The translations under genes and the position numbers were made by a program. 64,000 nucleotides of DNA from Allobosea caraganae (GTDB lineage Bacteria > Pseudomonadota > Alphaproteobacteria > Rhizobiales > Beijerinckiaceae). The notes beneath the pieces are model-generated. The model saw nothing but the letters and a program-made list of their open reading frames with translations, had not been told where the DNA came from and searched no databases. Every line of letters begins with the position of its first letter. Position 1 is the stretch's first letter. Positions 34,772 to 43,063 of this stretch are shown here, piece by piece. The stretch covers positions 1 to 64,000 of the forward strand of contig NZ_QQTO01000022.1 in the NCBI RefSeq assembly GCF_003351345.1, given 5' to 3'.

Positions 34772-36472
34772 ATGACCGCGCAGCCCCTGCTCGACATCAG
34801 GAACCTCACGGTCGAGTTCGCCACCCGTCGCGGCGCGGTGCAGGCCGTGAAAAGCATCGACATCCAGGTCGGCAAGGGCGAGACCGTCGCGATCGTCGGC
34901 GAATCCGGCTCGGGCAAGTCGGTGACCTCCTATGCCGTGGTGCGCATCCTCGACCGGGCCGGCAAGGTCGCGGAAGGCTCGATCAGCTTCTCCGGCATCG
35001 ATCTCGTCACCGCCGACGAGGCGCAGATGCGCGACCTGCGCGGGCGCGAGATCTCGATGATCTTCCAGAACCCGCGCGCGGCGCTGAACCCGATCCGCAA
35101 GGTCGGCAAGCAGATCGAGGACGTGCTGCTCCAGCATGTCCAGGCGACGGGCGCGACGGCGCGGGAGAAGGCGATCGAAGCGCTGACCAAGGTCAAGATC
35201 GCCCGCCCGGAGGAGCGCTACGACGCCTATCCGTTCGAGCTCTCCGGCGGCATGTGCCAGCGCGTCGTCATCGCCCTCGCGCTCGCCTGCCAGCCGCAGC
35301 TGCTGATCGCCGACGAGCCGACCACCGGGCTCGACGTCACCACGCAGAAGGCGGTGATGGACCTGATCGTCGAGCTGACGCGCGAGCGCGGCATGTCGAC
35401 GATCCTGATCACGCATGATCTCGGCCTCGCCGCCGCCTATTGCGACCGGGTCGTGGTGATGGAGAAGGGCCGCGTCGTCGAGACCGCCGACGCCGCCGAC
35501 ATCTTCCGCAACCCGCAGCACCCCTATACCCGCAAGCTGATGCAGGCGACGCCGCGCATCGGCATGAGCCTCGCCGACCTGCTGCCGGAGGCCTCGAGCG
35601 GCCCGCCGGCGCAGGCGCGCGCGCCGCAAGCGGCTCCTGCCGGCACCGAGCCGCTGATGCGGGTCGAGAACCTCGTGAAGGAATATCCAAGGCCGGCGAC
35701 AGGCGCCTTCTTCGCCAAGCTGATGGGCAAGGCCGAGCCCTCCAGCCCGCCCTTCCGCGCGGTCGACGGCATCAGCTTCGACGTAGCGCGCGGCGAGACG
35801 CTCGGCCTCGTCGGCGAATCCGGCTGCGGCAAGTCGACGACCTCGATGATGATCACGCGGCTGATCGACCCGAGCGGCGGCCGCATCGTCTTCGACGGCA
35901 CCGATATCGGCGCGATCCCGGCCAAGCAATTCGCGGCCTCGCCGCAGCGCCGGCGCATCCAGATGGTGTTCCAGGACCCGACCGACAGCCTGAACCCGCG
36001 CTTCACCGCCGAGCGCGCCATCGCCGACCCGATCATGCGGATGAGCACGCTCAACGGCCGCGACGCCCTGCGGGCGCGCTGCGAGGAGCTGGCGCGGCTG
36101 GTCGGCCTGCCGGTCGAGCTGATCGACCGCTTCCCGCATCAGCTCTCGGGCGGGCAAAAGGCGCGCGTGGGCATCGCGCGGGCCATCGCGCTCGACCCCG
36201 ACCTCGTCATCCTCGACGAGCCGACCGCGGCGCTCGACGTCTCCGTGCAGGCCGTGGTGCTGAACCTGCTGGAAGAGCTGAAGCTGCGGCTCGGGATGAG
36301 CTATCTCTTCGTCTCGCACGACCTCAACGTCGTACGCCTGCTCTGCGACCGGGTGATCGTGATGCGCTCCGGCGCGATCGTCGAGCAAGGCACGGCCGAG
36401 GAGGTGCTGGGCTCACCCAAGGCCGAGTACACCAAGGAACTGCTCACCGCGATCCCGCATCCGCCGGCCTGA
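34772..36472 (+). CDS. Fused dual ATPase of a Dpp-like ABC transporter
   Basis: This 566-residue protein carries the DppD and DppF ATPases in one chain. Domain 1 (about 1-260) has Walker A GESGSGKS, signature LSGGMCQR and Walker B LLIADEPT. Domain 2 (about 295-560) has Walker [10 protein letters not shown], signature LSGGQKAR and Walker B VILDEPT. An Ala/Pro-rich linker with [13 protein letters not shown] joins them. It is the last gene of the transporter operon. Fused ATPases of this kind are common in Hyphomicrobiales and need no separate partner. Confidence 0.95.
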   Translation: MTAQPLLDIRNLTVEFATRRGAVQAVKSIDIQVGKGETVAIVGESGSGKSVTSYAVVRILDRAGKVAEGSISFSGIDLVTADEAQMRDLRGREISMIFQNPRAALNPIRKVGKQIEDVLLQHVQATGATAREKAIEALTKVKIARPEERYDAYPFELSGGMCQRVVIALALACQPQLLIADEPTTGLDVTTQKAVMDLIVELTRERGMSTILITHDLGLAAAYCDRVVVMEKGRVVETADAADIFRNPQHPYTRKLMQATPRIGMSLADLLPEASSGPPAQARAPQAAPAGTEPLMRVENLVKEYPRPATGAFFAKLMGKAEPSSPPFRAVDGISFDVARGETLGLVGESGCGKSTTSMMITRLIDPSGGRIVFDGTDIGAIPAKQFAASPQRRRIQMVFQDPTDSLNPRFTAERAIADPIMRMSTLNGRDALRARCEELARLVGLPVELIDRFPHQLSGGQKARVGIARAIALDPDLVILDEPTAALDVSVQAVVLNLLEELKLRLGMSYLFVSHDLNVVRLLCDRVIVMRSGAIVEQGTAEEVLGSPKAEYTKELLTAIPHPPA

Positions 36473-36834
36473 GCGCCGCATGTTCCCATCCGCAGCCTGA
36501 AGGGCACGGCGCGCCGACCTGAAGTTATCTCTGGACGCCAACCACGCTGGCCCGCGCAATGCCGGCGCGCACCCTCTGCCCGCAGAGGTCGCGAAGACTG
36601 CGAGCCTGGCACCACAGGGGCGGCCTCAGGCTGGCTACGCACGGCGCGCGACAATTCAAGGCGGAGGGGAAATGGTGCGCTTGAGGGATTCGATTTATCA
36701 CCTCAAGATATTGAAATTAAATCGTTTTCTACTTTTTAAGCGACATAAAGGCCAACTAAAAGGCCAACTGAATTCGCCGCTGCTCGTGGTATCGCGCCGC
36801 TTTTCTGTGCCAGAACGCCGCAGGCAACAAAATT
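36473..36834. other. Gene-free junction at the left edge of the phage-like island
   Basis: No coding frame is convincing here. Base composition drops to AT-rich at about 36690-36770, unlike the flanking genes. An inverted repeat CTTGAGG...CCTCAAG (36680-36686 with 36701-36707) encloses GATTCGAT, and a tandem repeat AAGGCCAACT occurs twice near 36747-36770. GGCGGAGGGGAAAT at about 36660 loosely resembles GGCGGAGGAAAT at 45541. It may hold an integration site, but no matching pair is proven. Confidence 0.35.
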
Positions 36835-37173
36835 CTACTGCTCCACATCCCCTCCGCCAGCAGGAAGCGCGTCGAGCAACTTCTCAAGCTCAATGTGCCT
36901 GATCAGCGTGAGCCTTCCAAGCTTTAGGGTGACGAGCTGCCGCTCCTTGATCAGCGCATAGATGGTGGTGCGGCCGACGCCGATCTGTTCCGCAGCATCC
37001 TCCACCCGATAGGCAAGTCGGGAAGCGGTCGCGGACGCCGAGCGATTGGGCGGAGCCGCCGCTACGCCATTCACCGGCAGGCCGCAACTGGGACAGCAAT
37101 TCGCCGCCCCTCCCCTTTTCCGTTCATCAATCGTGGCGGCGCCCTTGACGCGATAGGCCAGGGGCTCAGCCAT
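36835..37173 (-). CDS. Excisionase-family helix-turn-helix protein
   Basis: This 112-residue protein has a C-terminal MerR-like winged helix of the excisionase (HTH_17) type: YRVEDAAEQIGVGRTTIYAL, then LVTLKLGRLTLIRHIELEKLL. The N-terminal half has CCPSCGLP, a possible half of a metal site or a disordered tail. Such proteins direct phage or island excision, or act as small regulators. Its start overlaps the stop of the preceding gene by 8 bases. It is the last gene of a leftward early operon. Confidence 0.75.
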   Translation of the reverse strand: MAEPLAYRVKGAATIDERKRGGAANCCPSCGLPVNGVAAAPPNRSASATASRLAYRVEDAAEQIGVGRTTIYALIKERQLVTLKLGRLTLIRHIELEKLLDALPAGGGDVEQ

Positions 37174-37501
37174 CAGACTGCTCCCGGTCGGCTTTCGCCC
37201 GGAGCCGCAGTACCTCGCGATCCAGCATCCCTCGAAACGCTTCAGACGTGGCCTGCATGTCGAAGCCCCGCTCGCTGAGGTGCTTCACCAAGACCCGTTC
37301 CCAGTTCGCCCCGTGATGCTCCCAATCCCGCGCAGAGTTCCGTACGACCAGTCGCAGCAAGCACGCAGCCATGTCCTCCCGATCTGGCGTCCGCGACATC
37401 TTGAGCTTCTCGCGGTAGTCCGCCTGATAGCTGCGCTGCCGTCGCAGTCGAGCGCGATATCGGTTCGCATAGTGGCGGTCTGCATTATCTTCGATCGACA
37501 T
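37166..37501 (-). CDS. Hypothetical charged helical protein
   Basis: The protein is 111 residues from the ATG at 37501, which has AAGGAG seven bases before it; upstream in-frame starts are less well placed. It is rich in Arg, Asp and Glu, with an N-terminal RYRARLRRQRSY stretch, predicted mostly helical, and I recognise no domain. It overlaps the excisionase-like gene by 8 bases, so the two are coupled. Confidence 0.6.
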   Translation of the reverse strand: MSIEDNADRHYANRYRARLRRQRSYQADYREKLKMSRTPDREDMAACLLRLVVRNSARDWEHHGANWERVLVKHLSERGFDMQATSEAFRGMLDREVLRLRAKADREQSDG

Positions 37502-37723
37502 GGGCATCTCCTTGGCTGGCCTCATGCCCACCTAGAAAAACCCAATCTTTGAAAGTCAGCAGAGAAATTTTTCGGCGATGCTCGCCTGCCGCCCAAGGCC
37601 CACCGACGAAGCGAGCGTGAGGCGCAGGGATGAAAAACGGGGTGAGCTAACCGGATTTCATTCTTCATACATTATTATGGCGCTGACCCTGTTTGATATC
37701 CGGGCGATCAAACCCGGTGAGCT

Positions 37724-37897
37724 TCATCGGTCGCGCAGAGGGATGACGCGCCGGCCGATAACTAGCTCGCCATCGACATAGACGACGGGGAGATGGCCGT
37801 AGAAGGCGAAGGTCGGCAGGCTCACCGTCTTGACAGCGAAGGTGGTGCGGGAGGGCTTGCCCTTGCCGCGGTGGCGCGTGGTGCGGGAAGGGCTCAT
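37724..37897 (-). CDS. Small basic hypothetical protein (57 residues)
   Basis: The frame reads MSPSRTTRHRGKGKPSRTTF and ends VIGRRVIPLRDR. Its ATG overlaps the stop of the upstream Tat-signal gene in ATGA, a strong sign of translational coupling. A basic N-terminal tail precedes a short hydrophobic beta-like segment (LPTFAFYGHLPVVYVDGEL). No function is recognised. Confidence 0.5.
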   Translation of the reverse strand: MSPSRTTRHRGKGKPSRTTFAVKTVSLPTFAFYGHLPVVYVDGELVIGRRVIPLRDR

Positions 37898-38304
37898 GCG
37901 CTCGCCGCTCCGCGCAGGTAGGAAATGACGATCTGGAGCAGAGGGGCGTCGCCCTCCAAATCATAAGTGCCCGAGTAGCTGGTGAACTCCTCAAGCGCGA
38001 GTGCCGCCCCTTCCGGCGTTGTCGGCATCGGCGGGCGCTCCCCTAGCTCATCCTGAAGCGCCTCGAACATTGCAGCGGATTTTGCACGGTATTCCGCGTC
38101 TCCGGCCTTCCATCCCTCGGGCGAGCGGGCCCATCTGTTGAAGGCCTCCGAAGCTTCTCGACAGCGGAGGATGAGGCTGACGAGCGGATCATTTGACGGC
38201 GCCGCCGCTATGACTTGCGGCACGCGTCCGGCAATGGTTCCGGGGATAGTGACAGCAATGGCAGCTGCAGCGCTTTTGAGGACGGATCGACGCTCGATCG
38301 ACAC
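37894..38304 (-). CDS. Tat-signal hypothetical protein of the early phage-like operon
   Basis: The protein is 136 residues from a GTG at 38304, with AAAGGA eight bases upstream; an ATG at 38340 is the alternative. The N-terminus SIERRSVLKSAAAAIAV is a twin-arginine signal with a hydrophobic core, so the product should be exported to the periplasm folded. The mature part is acidic and helical with no recognised domain (PLVSLILRCREASEAFNRWA). It is followed by the 57-residue gene with ATGA overlap. A second Tat-signal protein is encoded at 39327-39929. Confidence 0.7.
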   Translation of the reverse strand: MSIERRSVLKSAAAAIAVTIPGTIAGRVPQVIAAAPSNDPLVSLILRCREASEAFNRWARSPEGWKAGDAEYRAKSAAMFEALQDELGERPPMPTTPEGAALALEEFTSYSGTYDLEGDAPLLQIVISYLRGAASA

Positions 38305-38395
38305 AGCGAGATTCCTTTCGTTGACTTGCTTTCGTGCCATCGAGCTAACTTGATAACGGGACGGCGAGATTGCTTCCGGGGGGAGAGGTGGCGAG

Positions 38396-38749
38396 CTAGG
38401 CTTCCGGCTGGCCTATGGCTTCGTCATTGAGGATGGCGAGCACGAGGTCAGAGAGTTCGTCCGCGGCCTTCCGCGCGTCTTCCACGTCGAGGTCGCGACG
38501 CTGGAGCTTATTGGCGAGCGCCAGCAATCGTGCGCGGTCCTCGAGGTATGTGCTGAAAGGCCTGGACGCCGGCTCGCCGTTCAGGATCTTGTCGACCTCG
38601 CTCAAAGACCGGTCGATGGCGTCGACCTGAGGCTGGTACCGCGTCTCTTTCGAGATCGACCCGCCCCACATCACGGAGCGGAAATTGCGAACGGCCGTGG
38701 CGATCGACGAGACTGCGGCGGCCAGGTTGTTGATGTCGAGAGCTGCCAT
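38396..38749 (-). CDS. Hypothetical helical protein
   Basis: The protein is 117 residues from the ATG at 38749, with GAGGAG before it. It has a long amphipathic helical body: INNLAAAVSSIATAVRNFRS, then a charged region RLLALANKLQRRDLDVEDAR. No domain is recognised. It lies in the leftward early operon between the Tat-signal gene and the broken gene at 38802-39283. Confidence 0.6.
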   Translation of the reverse strand: MAALDINNLAAAVSSIATAVRNFRSVMWGGSISKETRYQPQVDAIDRSLSEVDKILNGEPASRPFSTYLEDRARLLALANKLQRRDLDVEDARKAADELSDLVLAILNDEAIGQPEA

Positions 38750-38801
38750 GAGGTAGCACTCCTCTAGGAAGGGAGGGGTCAGAAGACCGTCGGCGCGACC
38801 G

Positions 38802-39283
38802 TCAGGCTGCGGATTTGGCAATGCGAAGGATGGAAGCGGCCAGTCGCTCGCCCCATGCGGGCAGGGTCTGGATAAACTCCACTGACACCGTGCCGCGCTC
38901 AAACGCCGGGACAGCGCTCAGAGCTTCCAGAGCCTCAGCTTGAACGATGGCTCCGGCCATCGTGACCGGTTCCATCTCCATGATGCTGGCGACGTGGCTG
39001 ATGAGGGCCTCGCGCGCTTCTATTTCCTTGCGCTGTGCGGGCCGAATGCCGGAGACTTCCCGAATTCGGCTCCGCTCGGCGCCCAACGCTGCGGTCGTGC
39101 CCCTGAAAGTGCGGGATCGGCCCACCGGGCTTCGTACCAGCCCGGCCAGCCCTCGACTGCGCGATAGACCGCGTCGTGTGCGTCGAGATAGGCCATGACG
39201 CGTTGGAAGCGCGAAGGCCTCTGGCCGGGGCTGCGCAATTTTGGCAAGCCGGTAGCGGCTGCCGCAACGGGTGCGGTCGGCAT
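38802..39283 (-). pseudogene. Probable frameshifted hypothetical gene
   Basis: A frame starting at the ATG at 39283 (AGGAGA before it) reads MPTAPVAAAATGLPKL through YLDAHDAVYRAVEGWPGWYE and stops at 39020. A second frame covering 39125-38802 picks up with ERSRIREVSGIRPAQRKEIE and runs to ILRIAKSAA, but has only a GTG with no ribosome site. The overlap is about 105 bases. One gene of about 160 residues broken by a frameshift near 39090 explains this best; two overlapping genes are possible. Confidence 0.4.
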
Positions 39284-39326
39284 TGGGTATCTCCTGGTGA
39301 GTGACGGCGTAGGGGTTGGGGGTGGT

Positions 39327-39929
39327 TCAGTCGGGGGCAGCGTCGCCGCAGAGGGCGAGGAAAGCGGTCTTTAGTTCCATCGGTGGCTCTCCCGACGCGC
39401 GACCGGCTAGGTATTCCCATTCCCGGTCCATCAAATCGAGGTAGGCGACAAACCCGGCCTTCGTGGTGGGAACGGTCGCGAAAGCCGCATCCAGCTTTTT
39501 GGAGTCGGTTGAACTATCCTCGTCAGCTGCGTCTTGAAGCTCGTCCACTCGATGTGTGATCCCTGCGGCGTAGTTGGCCGCTCTCCAGGCTACGACCTGC
39601 CGCCTCGCTTTGGCCTTGGCCTCCGACATGACGCGCCCGCCATCGGCAAATGGATGGAAAAAGCGGTCAATGTCGTAATCGTTTCGAGCCTCGTTCATGG
39701 TCTGGCCATTGAACGATATGGACGGAGCTGGGCCAGCTTCAGCGACCGCAGCCAGATTTGCCTCACTAACCATCTCCAGCTTGGCCAGCCAGACCGCATG
39801 GACCGCCTCGTATTCCGCGAGCGCCACAAGGAACGGGTCGGACTGGCCCGCGGCGAGAGCGAGCGCAGGGGCACCGGTAACGGCGATGGCGGCAGCGCCA
39901 GCCATGAAGTTGCGACGGGTAGCTTTCAT
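39327..39929 (-). CDS. Tat-signal hypothetical protein, larger
   Basis: The protein is 200 residues from the ATG at 39929. The N-terminus MKATRRNFMAGAAAIAV is a clear twin-arginine signal, cut near ALAAGQSD. The mature part is mixed helical, with a repeated Ala/Glu pattern and a YDIDRFFHPF segment; no enzyme motif is seen. Proteins of this plan are often annotated only by their Tat signal in prophage regions of Hyphomicrobiales (from memory, not searched). Its role outside the cytoplasm is unknown. Confidence 0.72.
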   Translation of the reverse strand: MKATRRNFMAGAAAIAVTGAPALALAAGQSDPFLVALAEYEAVHAVWLAKLEMVSEANLAAVAEAGPAPSISFNGQTMNEARNDYDIDRFFHPFADGGRVMSEAKAKARRQVVAWRAANYAAGITHRVDELQDAADEDSSTDSKKLDAAFATVPTTKAGFVAYLDLMDREWEYLAGRASGEPPMELKTAFLALCGDAAPD

Positions 39930-39933
39930 GGGT

Positions 39934-40200
39934 TCAGGCTCCAACAGAGTGGCGGTTGAGGAGGCGGCGCTTGCCAGGGCGAGCCTTGGCGGGCTGGCGA
40001 GCGAGCCCGGCGCATGCGGCCATCAGATCGGCCTCGTCCATGCACAGCTCGCAAATCGCTGCCTTTGGATGCGATATGGTGAGAATCCGGCCCGTTTCGT
40101 CGGGCTCCTCCCGGCAGCCGCAGAAGCCGCAGCGGATATCGGCGAGTCGCGTCCGCAGTTTCAGCGAGGCGGGCGGCATCAAGCGATGGAGCGAGGCCAT
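39934..40200 (-). CDS. Small protein with a ClpX-type C4 zinc finger
   Basis: The 88-residue chain has a central CGFCGCREEPDETGRI and, 20 residues on, AICELCMDEADLM. This CxxC...CxxC pattern, with its spacing and following acidic helix, matches the N-terminal zinc-binding domain of ClpX. The rest is short and basic. No AAA+ domain is present, so it is not ClpX itself. In ClpX that domain binds substrates and adaptors, so this phage-like protein could mimic or compete for them. GGAG stands before the ATG. It overlaps the upstream small gene by 22 bases. Confidence 0.75.
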   Translation of the reverse strand: MASLHRLMPPASLKLRTRLADIRCGFCGCREEPDETGRILTISHPKAAICELCMDEADLMAACAGLARQPAKARPGKRRLLNRHSVGA

Positions 40201-40406
40201 AGCTCAGGCTCCCACGTTAGAGAGGCGGCTTGCAGCCGATCGATGGCCGAGACGTTGAAGCGCTCGCGGTAGTGCTCGTTCTCGATCGCCTGCCGCAGGC
40301 CCTCGGCGCCGCCGTGCTGTGCCAAGATGGCGGCTGAGCTGGAGAGCGAACCGACCGTGCTGATAAGCGCGGCGTATGATGGCGGACTTGTCGAAGGCGA
40401 CACCAT
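40179..40406 (-). CDS. Hypothetical protein, first gene of the leftward early operon
   Basis: This 75-residue protein begins MVSPSTSPPSYAALISTVG and has a helical middle with EGLRQAIENEHYRERFNV. No domain is recognised and the ribosome site is weak. It overlaps the zinc-finger gene by 22 bases. Its promoter should lie between 40407 and 40570, facing the XRE regulator. Confidence 0.45.
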   Translation of the reverse strand: MVSPSTSPPSYAALISTVGSLSSSAAILAQHGGAEGLRQAIENEHYRERFNVSAIDRLQAASLTWEPELWPRSIA

Positions 40407-40461
40407 GGTGGCTTGCGCGGACCAGTGGCAAATTGCTGTGCATGAACTGTCCCCCTCTTGG

Positions 40462-40503
40462 CGTTTCCGATGGAAACGATTAAAAGCAACTCTTATGGTT
40501 GCT
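40462..40503. promoter_or_regulatory. Two inverted repeats between divergent phage-like operons
   Basis: CGTTTCC GAT GGAAACG (40462-40478) and AGCAAC TCTTATG GTTGCT (40485-40503) lie in an AT-rich stretch between the leftward early operon and the rightward XRE gene. This is the layout of a phage immunity region, in which a repressor binds several operators between divergent promoters. Confidence 0.5.
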
Positions 40504-40571
40504 TATAGGCCACAGGGACAGACCATGTCAACCGTTTTAGTTGTATACGGCTGAAAAAATTGTAACATGAA

Positions 40572-40823
40572 ATGGAGAAAGCGGTTTTGATAACTCCGCA
40601 GCAATGCAGAGCCGCCAGAGCGGGGCTCGATTGGACGAGGGACGAGTTGGCTCAGAAGGCCGGCGTCGGCCTGAGCACGGTCGCCAGCTTTGAGCGGGAG
40701 GAAGGATCGCCCAGGGGGCCAAATCTCGCGGCGATACGGCTTGCCCTCGAGAAGGTAGGTGTCCGGTTTACCGAGGATGGTTGTGTCTGTTTTCCTGAAG
40801 CGAAGGAAGGTGCTGGCGAATGA
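40572..40823 (+). CDS. XRE-family helix-turn-helix regulator
   Basis: This 83-residue protein has a single HTH_3 domain (TRDELAQKAGVGLSTVASFE) and no peptidase or dimerisation domain. It is probably the repressor-like switch of the phage-derived element. No Shine-Dalgarno is seen before the ATG, so the message may be leaderless, as for lambda cI from PRM. Its stop overlaps the next gene in ATGA, so the two are coupled. It faces the early operon over the inverted repeats at 40462-40503. Confidence 0.82.
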   Translation: MEKAVLITPQQCRAARAGLDWTRDELAQKAGVGLSTVASFEREEGSPRGPNLAAIRLALEKVGVRFTEDGCVCFPEAKEGAGE

Positions 40824-41545
40824 CTGCAGTGGCGATCCGGGACAAAGCAGGGTTCGACTACGCCGGCCTCGACCCCACGGAAGCCGAGCAGGCGCGGGGG
40901 CATGCCGCCTGGGTCCGGGATACCTACGGCGCGCTCCAAGCGACCACGATGGAAACCGTCGCCGAGATCGGCCTGCGCCTATTGCAGGCACGCGAGACGG
41001 TCGGGCACGGCAAGTTCATGCCGTGGGTTTCGTCGGAGTGCGGCTTCAGTCATTCGACGGCGCTGCGCATGATGGACGTGGCTGAGAACATCGGCCCGGA
41101 TCAAATTCGTCACGTGATGAATTTGCCCGCGTCGTTCGTCTACAAGGTCGCGGCCAAATCGACCCCGCCCGAAATTCGAGAGGAGTTCAAGGCTCAGCTC
41201 GCCGCCGGGGAGCGGATCTACACGGGCACGATCGAGAGTCGGATCCTAGAAGCCCGGATGAAGGCGAAGCGCGCAAAGAAGCGCATGAGAATGTCCCCCG
41301 CTCAGATCAAAGCCTCAGATGCGCGCGAGCGCCGAGAGGAAGCAGAAAGCGAGCGACGAGCCGCCGAGAGCCAGGCAGCGTTGGCGGCGGCCCGAGCAGT
41401 CGTGGAAGCGCTGTTCTCTCGCCTGACCACTGATGAGACAGAGAAACTATTGGAGCTTGGCAAGCGTGCCCGGTATCGCGTGGCCGATGTGGTGATCGAG
41501 CGCCTTGGTGCTCTGACCGCCGCCGATATAGCAATCCTGGCTTAG
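40820..41545 (+). CDS. DUF3102-type protein
   Basis: This 241-residue protein has a central stretch VGHGKFMPWVSSECGFSHST, followed by ALRMMDVAENIG, the pattern of DUF3102 proteins found in phages and plasmids. The C-terminal half has a long charged coiled coil (ASDARERREEAESERRAAES). The function of the family is unknown; its location with a phage-type repressor fits a DNA-linked or regulatory role. Confidence 0.75.
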   Translation: MTAVAIRDKAGFDYAGLDPTEAEQARGHAAWVRDTYGALQATTMETVAEIGLRLLQARETVGHGKFMPWVSSECGFSHSTALRMMDVAENIGPDQIRHVMNLPASFVYKVAAKSTPPEIREEFKAQLAAGERIYTGTIESRILEARMKAKRAKKRMRMSPAQIKASDARERREEAESERRAAESQAALAAARAVVEALFSRLTTDETEKLLELGKRARYRVADVVIERLGALTAADIAILA

Positions 41546-41621
41546 ATTCTTCAGCCGTTATGGCGGTGCTGGCGTCAGGCTGGCAAAGCGCGCCGATGGT
41601 ACGAGTGGGAGGGCACTGACA

Positions 41622-41906
41622 TTGGCCCGCAGCCTTCAAATCCCGAATTCGAAGATCAAAGCCCAGCAGATCGATGGGGCGCAGTTCCAGCACGGTCTGA
41701 ACGAGGCAGCTTTGACCGCTGAGCGCTTCGCGGAATTATTCTGTAATGGCCGATTGAAGCGCGTTCGGGAGTGGTTGACCGATGAGGTGCCAGTTCCGCC
41801 ATGGGTACCCGCTTTGCTGGCGGCCATGGGAGTGGCTGACGGTCGGGCGCGCGCCATCGCGACGGCCGAACACCTGCTGGCAATGGGAACCGATAGCGAC
41901 AAGTAA
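41622..41906 (+). CDS. Small hypothetical protein with a HTH-like C-terminus
   Basis: The 94-residue frame starts at TTG, with GGGAGG upstream. The segment LTAERFAELFCNGRLKRVRE followed by VPPWVPALLAAMG suggests a short DNA-binding-like helical protein, but no family is assigned. It follows the DUF3102 gene by 76 bases on the same strand. Confidence 0.5.
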   Translation: MARSLQIPNSKIKAQQIDGAQFQHGLNEAALTAERFAELFCNGRLKRVREWLTDEVPVPPWVPALLAAMGVADGRARAIATAEHLLAMGTDSDK

Positions 41907-41975
41907 TCGTCGCGCGGCCGTGACGAATGAGAGGTGACCGCTGATGCAGACGAGCACCCCAGCCCTGGCCGCTCC

Positions 41976-42497
41976 ATGGATGCCCTGAGCCTCATCCAAC
42001 CCTACGTGGCGGCCTACGGGGTGGGGGCCCTGTTCGTGCTCATCTACCTGGAATCGCTTGGCGCTCCCGTTCCAGGCGAAACGGCAGTCATCGCGGCATC
42101 AGCGCTCGCCGCTGAGGGGCAACTGAGCCTGCCGCACGCTCTCATCGCCATCTTCTGTGGGGCTGTGCTCGGGGACAGCACAGGCTACGCGATCGGGCGG
42201 TTCGGCGGCCATAAGCTGCTCACGACCTACGGACCACGCTTCAAGCTGACAGCGGAGCGGCTGGCGAGTCTGGAGGCGTTGTTTCAGAAGCGCGGCATCT
42301 ACATCGTCTTGACCGCACGCTTCGTCGTCGTGCTTCGCCAATTAAACGGGGTCATTGCCGGCTCCGTTCGGATGCCTTGGTTTCATTTCCTGCCTGCCAA
42401 TGTTGCGGGGGCGCTGCTTTGGACCATCGCGTGGGGCGCGGGTCCATATTTCGTGATCCACGTCGTCCAACCCCTCATCGGACAATGGCGCTGGTGA
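41976..42497 (+). CDS. DedA/SNARE-associated family membrane protein
   Basis: The protein is 173 residues from the ATG at 41976; a GTG at 41934 would add 14. It has four or five hydrophobic helices. Family motifs are ESLGAPVPGETAVIAASALA, GDSTGYAIGRFGG near the middle and a late ARFVVVLRQLNGVIAG, the DedA pattern with the essential F/Y-R region. DedA proteins are inner-membrane lipid (undecaprenyl-phosphate or phosphatidylethanolamine) scramblases. This is a host-type gene lying among phage-like genes, so it may be cargo or the remains of the ancestral locus. Confidence 0.85.
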   Translation: MDALSLIQPYVAAYGVGALFVLIYLESLGAPVPGETAVIAASALAAEGQLSLPHALIAIFCGAVLGDSTGYAIGRFGGHKLLTTYGPRFKLTAERLASLEALFQKRGIYIVLTARFVVVLRQLNGVIAGSVRMPWFHFLPANVAGALLWTIAWGAGPYFVIHVVQPLIGQWRW

Positions 42498-42542
42498 TGG
42501 CCAGGCGCCGATGGTAGCCGCGGTTAACCCGGTGGGCCGTGC

Positions 42543-42848
42543 TCAAGTTTCACGGCGGCGTCGAAATCGCTCCAGCATGCGAATGCACCACATGGTGAAA
42601 CTGGCCATCGGCATTCGCAGGAATGGGATGTCCGCGGCCAAGAGTAGGAGCCCTAGCGGCAGCATCCAGATCCCCAGGAATGGAAGAATCGAGAAAATCC
42701 CGCCTAGAACGAGCAGCAGACCGGCGGGCAATCTCACCCATCGCGAGGCAGGGTGTCGAAGCCACCGAATTGCCGACGCGAGCCAATCCGGAACCTCTTG
42801 TTCAAGTCGCTTGAACGCAGCTCGCAGAGCCCGCTTCCCGTCCGCCAT
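42543..42848 (-). CDS. PGPGW-like small membrane protein
   Basis: The protein is 101 residues from the ATG at 42848, with AAGGGA before it. A charged N-terminal helix (KRALRAAFKRLEQEVPDWLA) is followed by two hydrophobic helices with LPAGLLLVLGGIFSILPFLG and LPLGLLLLAADIP. This is the pattern of tryptophan- and glycine-rich transmembrane proteins (PGPGW type) of unknown function. It is convergent with the DedA gene. Confidence 0.6.
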   Translation of the reverse strand: MADGKRALRAAFKRLEQEVPDWLASAIRWLRHPASRWVRLPAGLLLVLGGIFSILPFLGIWMLPLGLLLLAADIPFLRMPMASFTMWCIRMLERFRRRRET

Positions 42849-43063
42849 TCGTCCCTTGCCTGCATCCAAATTTCTCGTTCAACGAGATAGGTAGGCATCC
42901 CCGAGGAGGTCTGCCACGCGAATGCTCCCAGCGCCTAAGCGCTGCCTCGTAAATCAGTTCGAGGACGAGGAACCGCGAGGGGCGTCCGAGGTTGGACAAG
43001 GGATCGACAATCCGCATCGGACACCGCGTCGCCGGACGTCCTGAACCCCTAGGAATGATAAAT

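Noticed and set aside
36681..36707. Possible tRNA T-arm at the left island edge
   Set aside because: GATTCGAT sits in the loop of an inverted repeat, but no acceptor, D or anticodon arms can be built around it, so it is not called as a tRNA.
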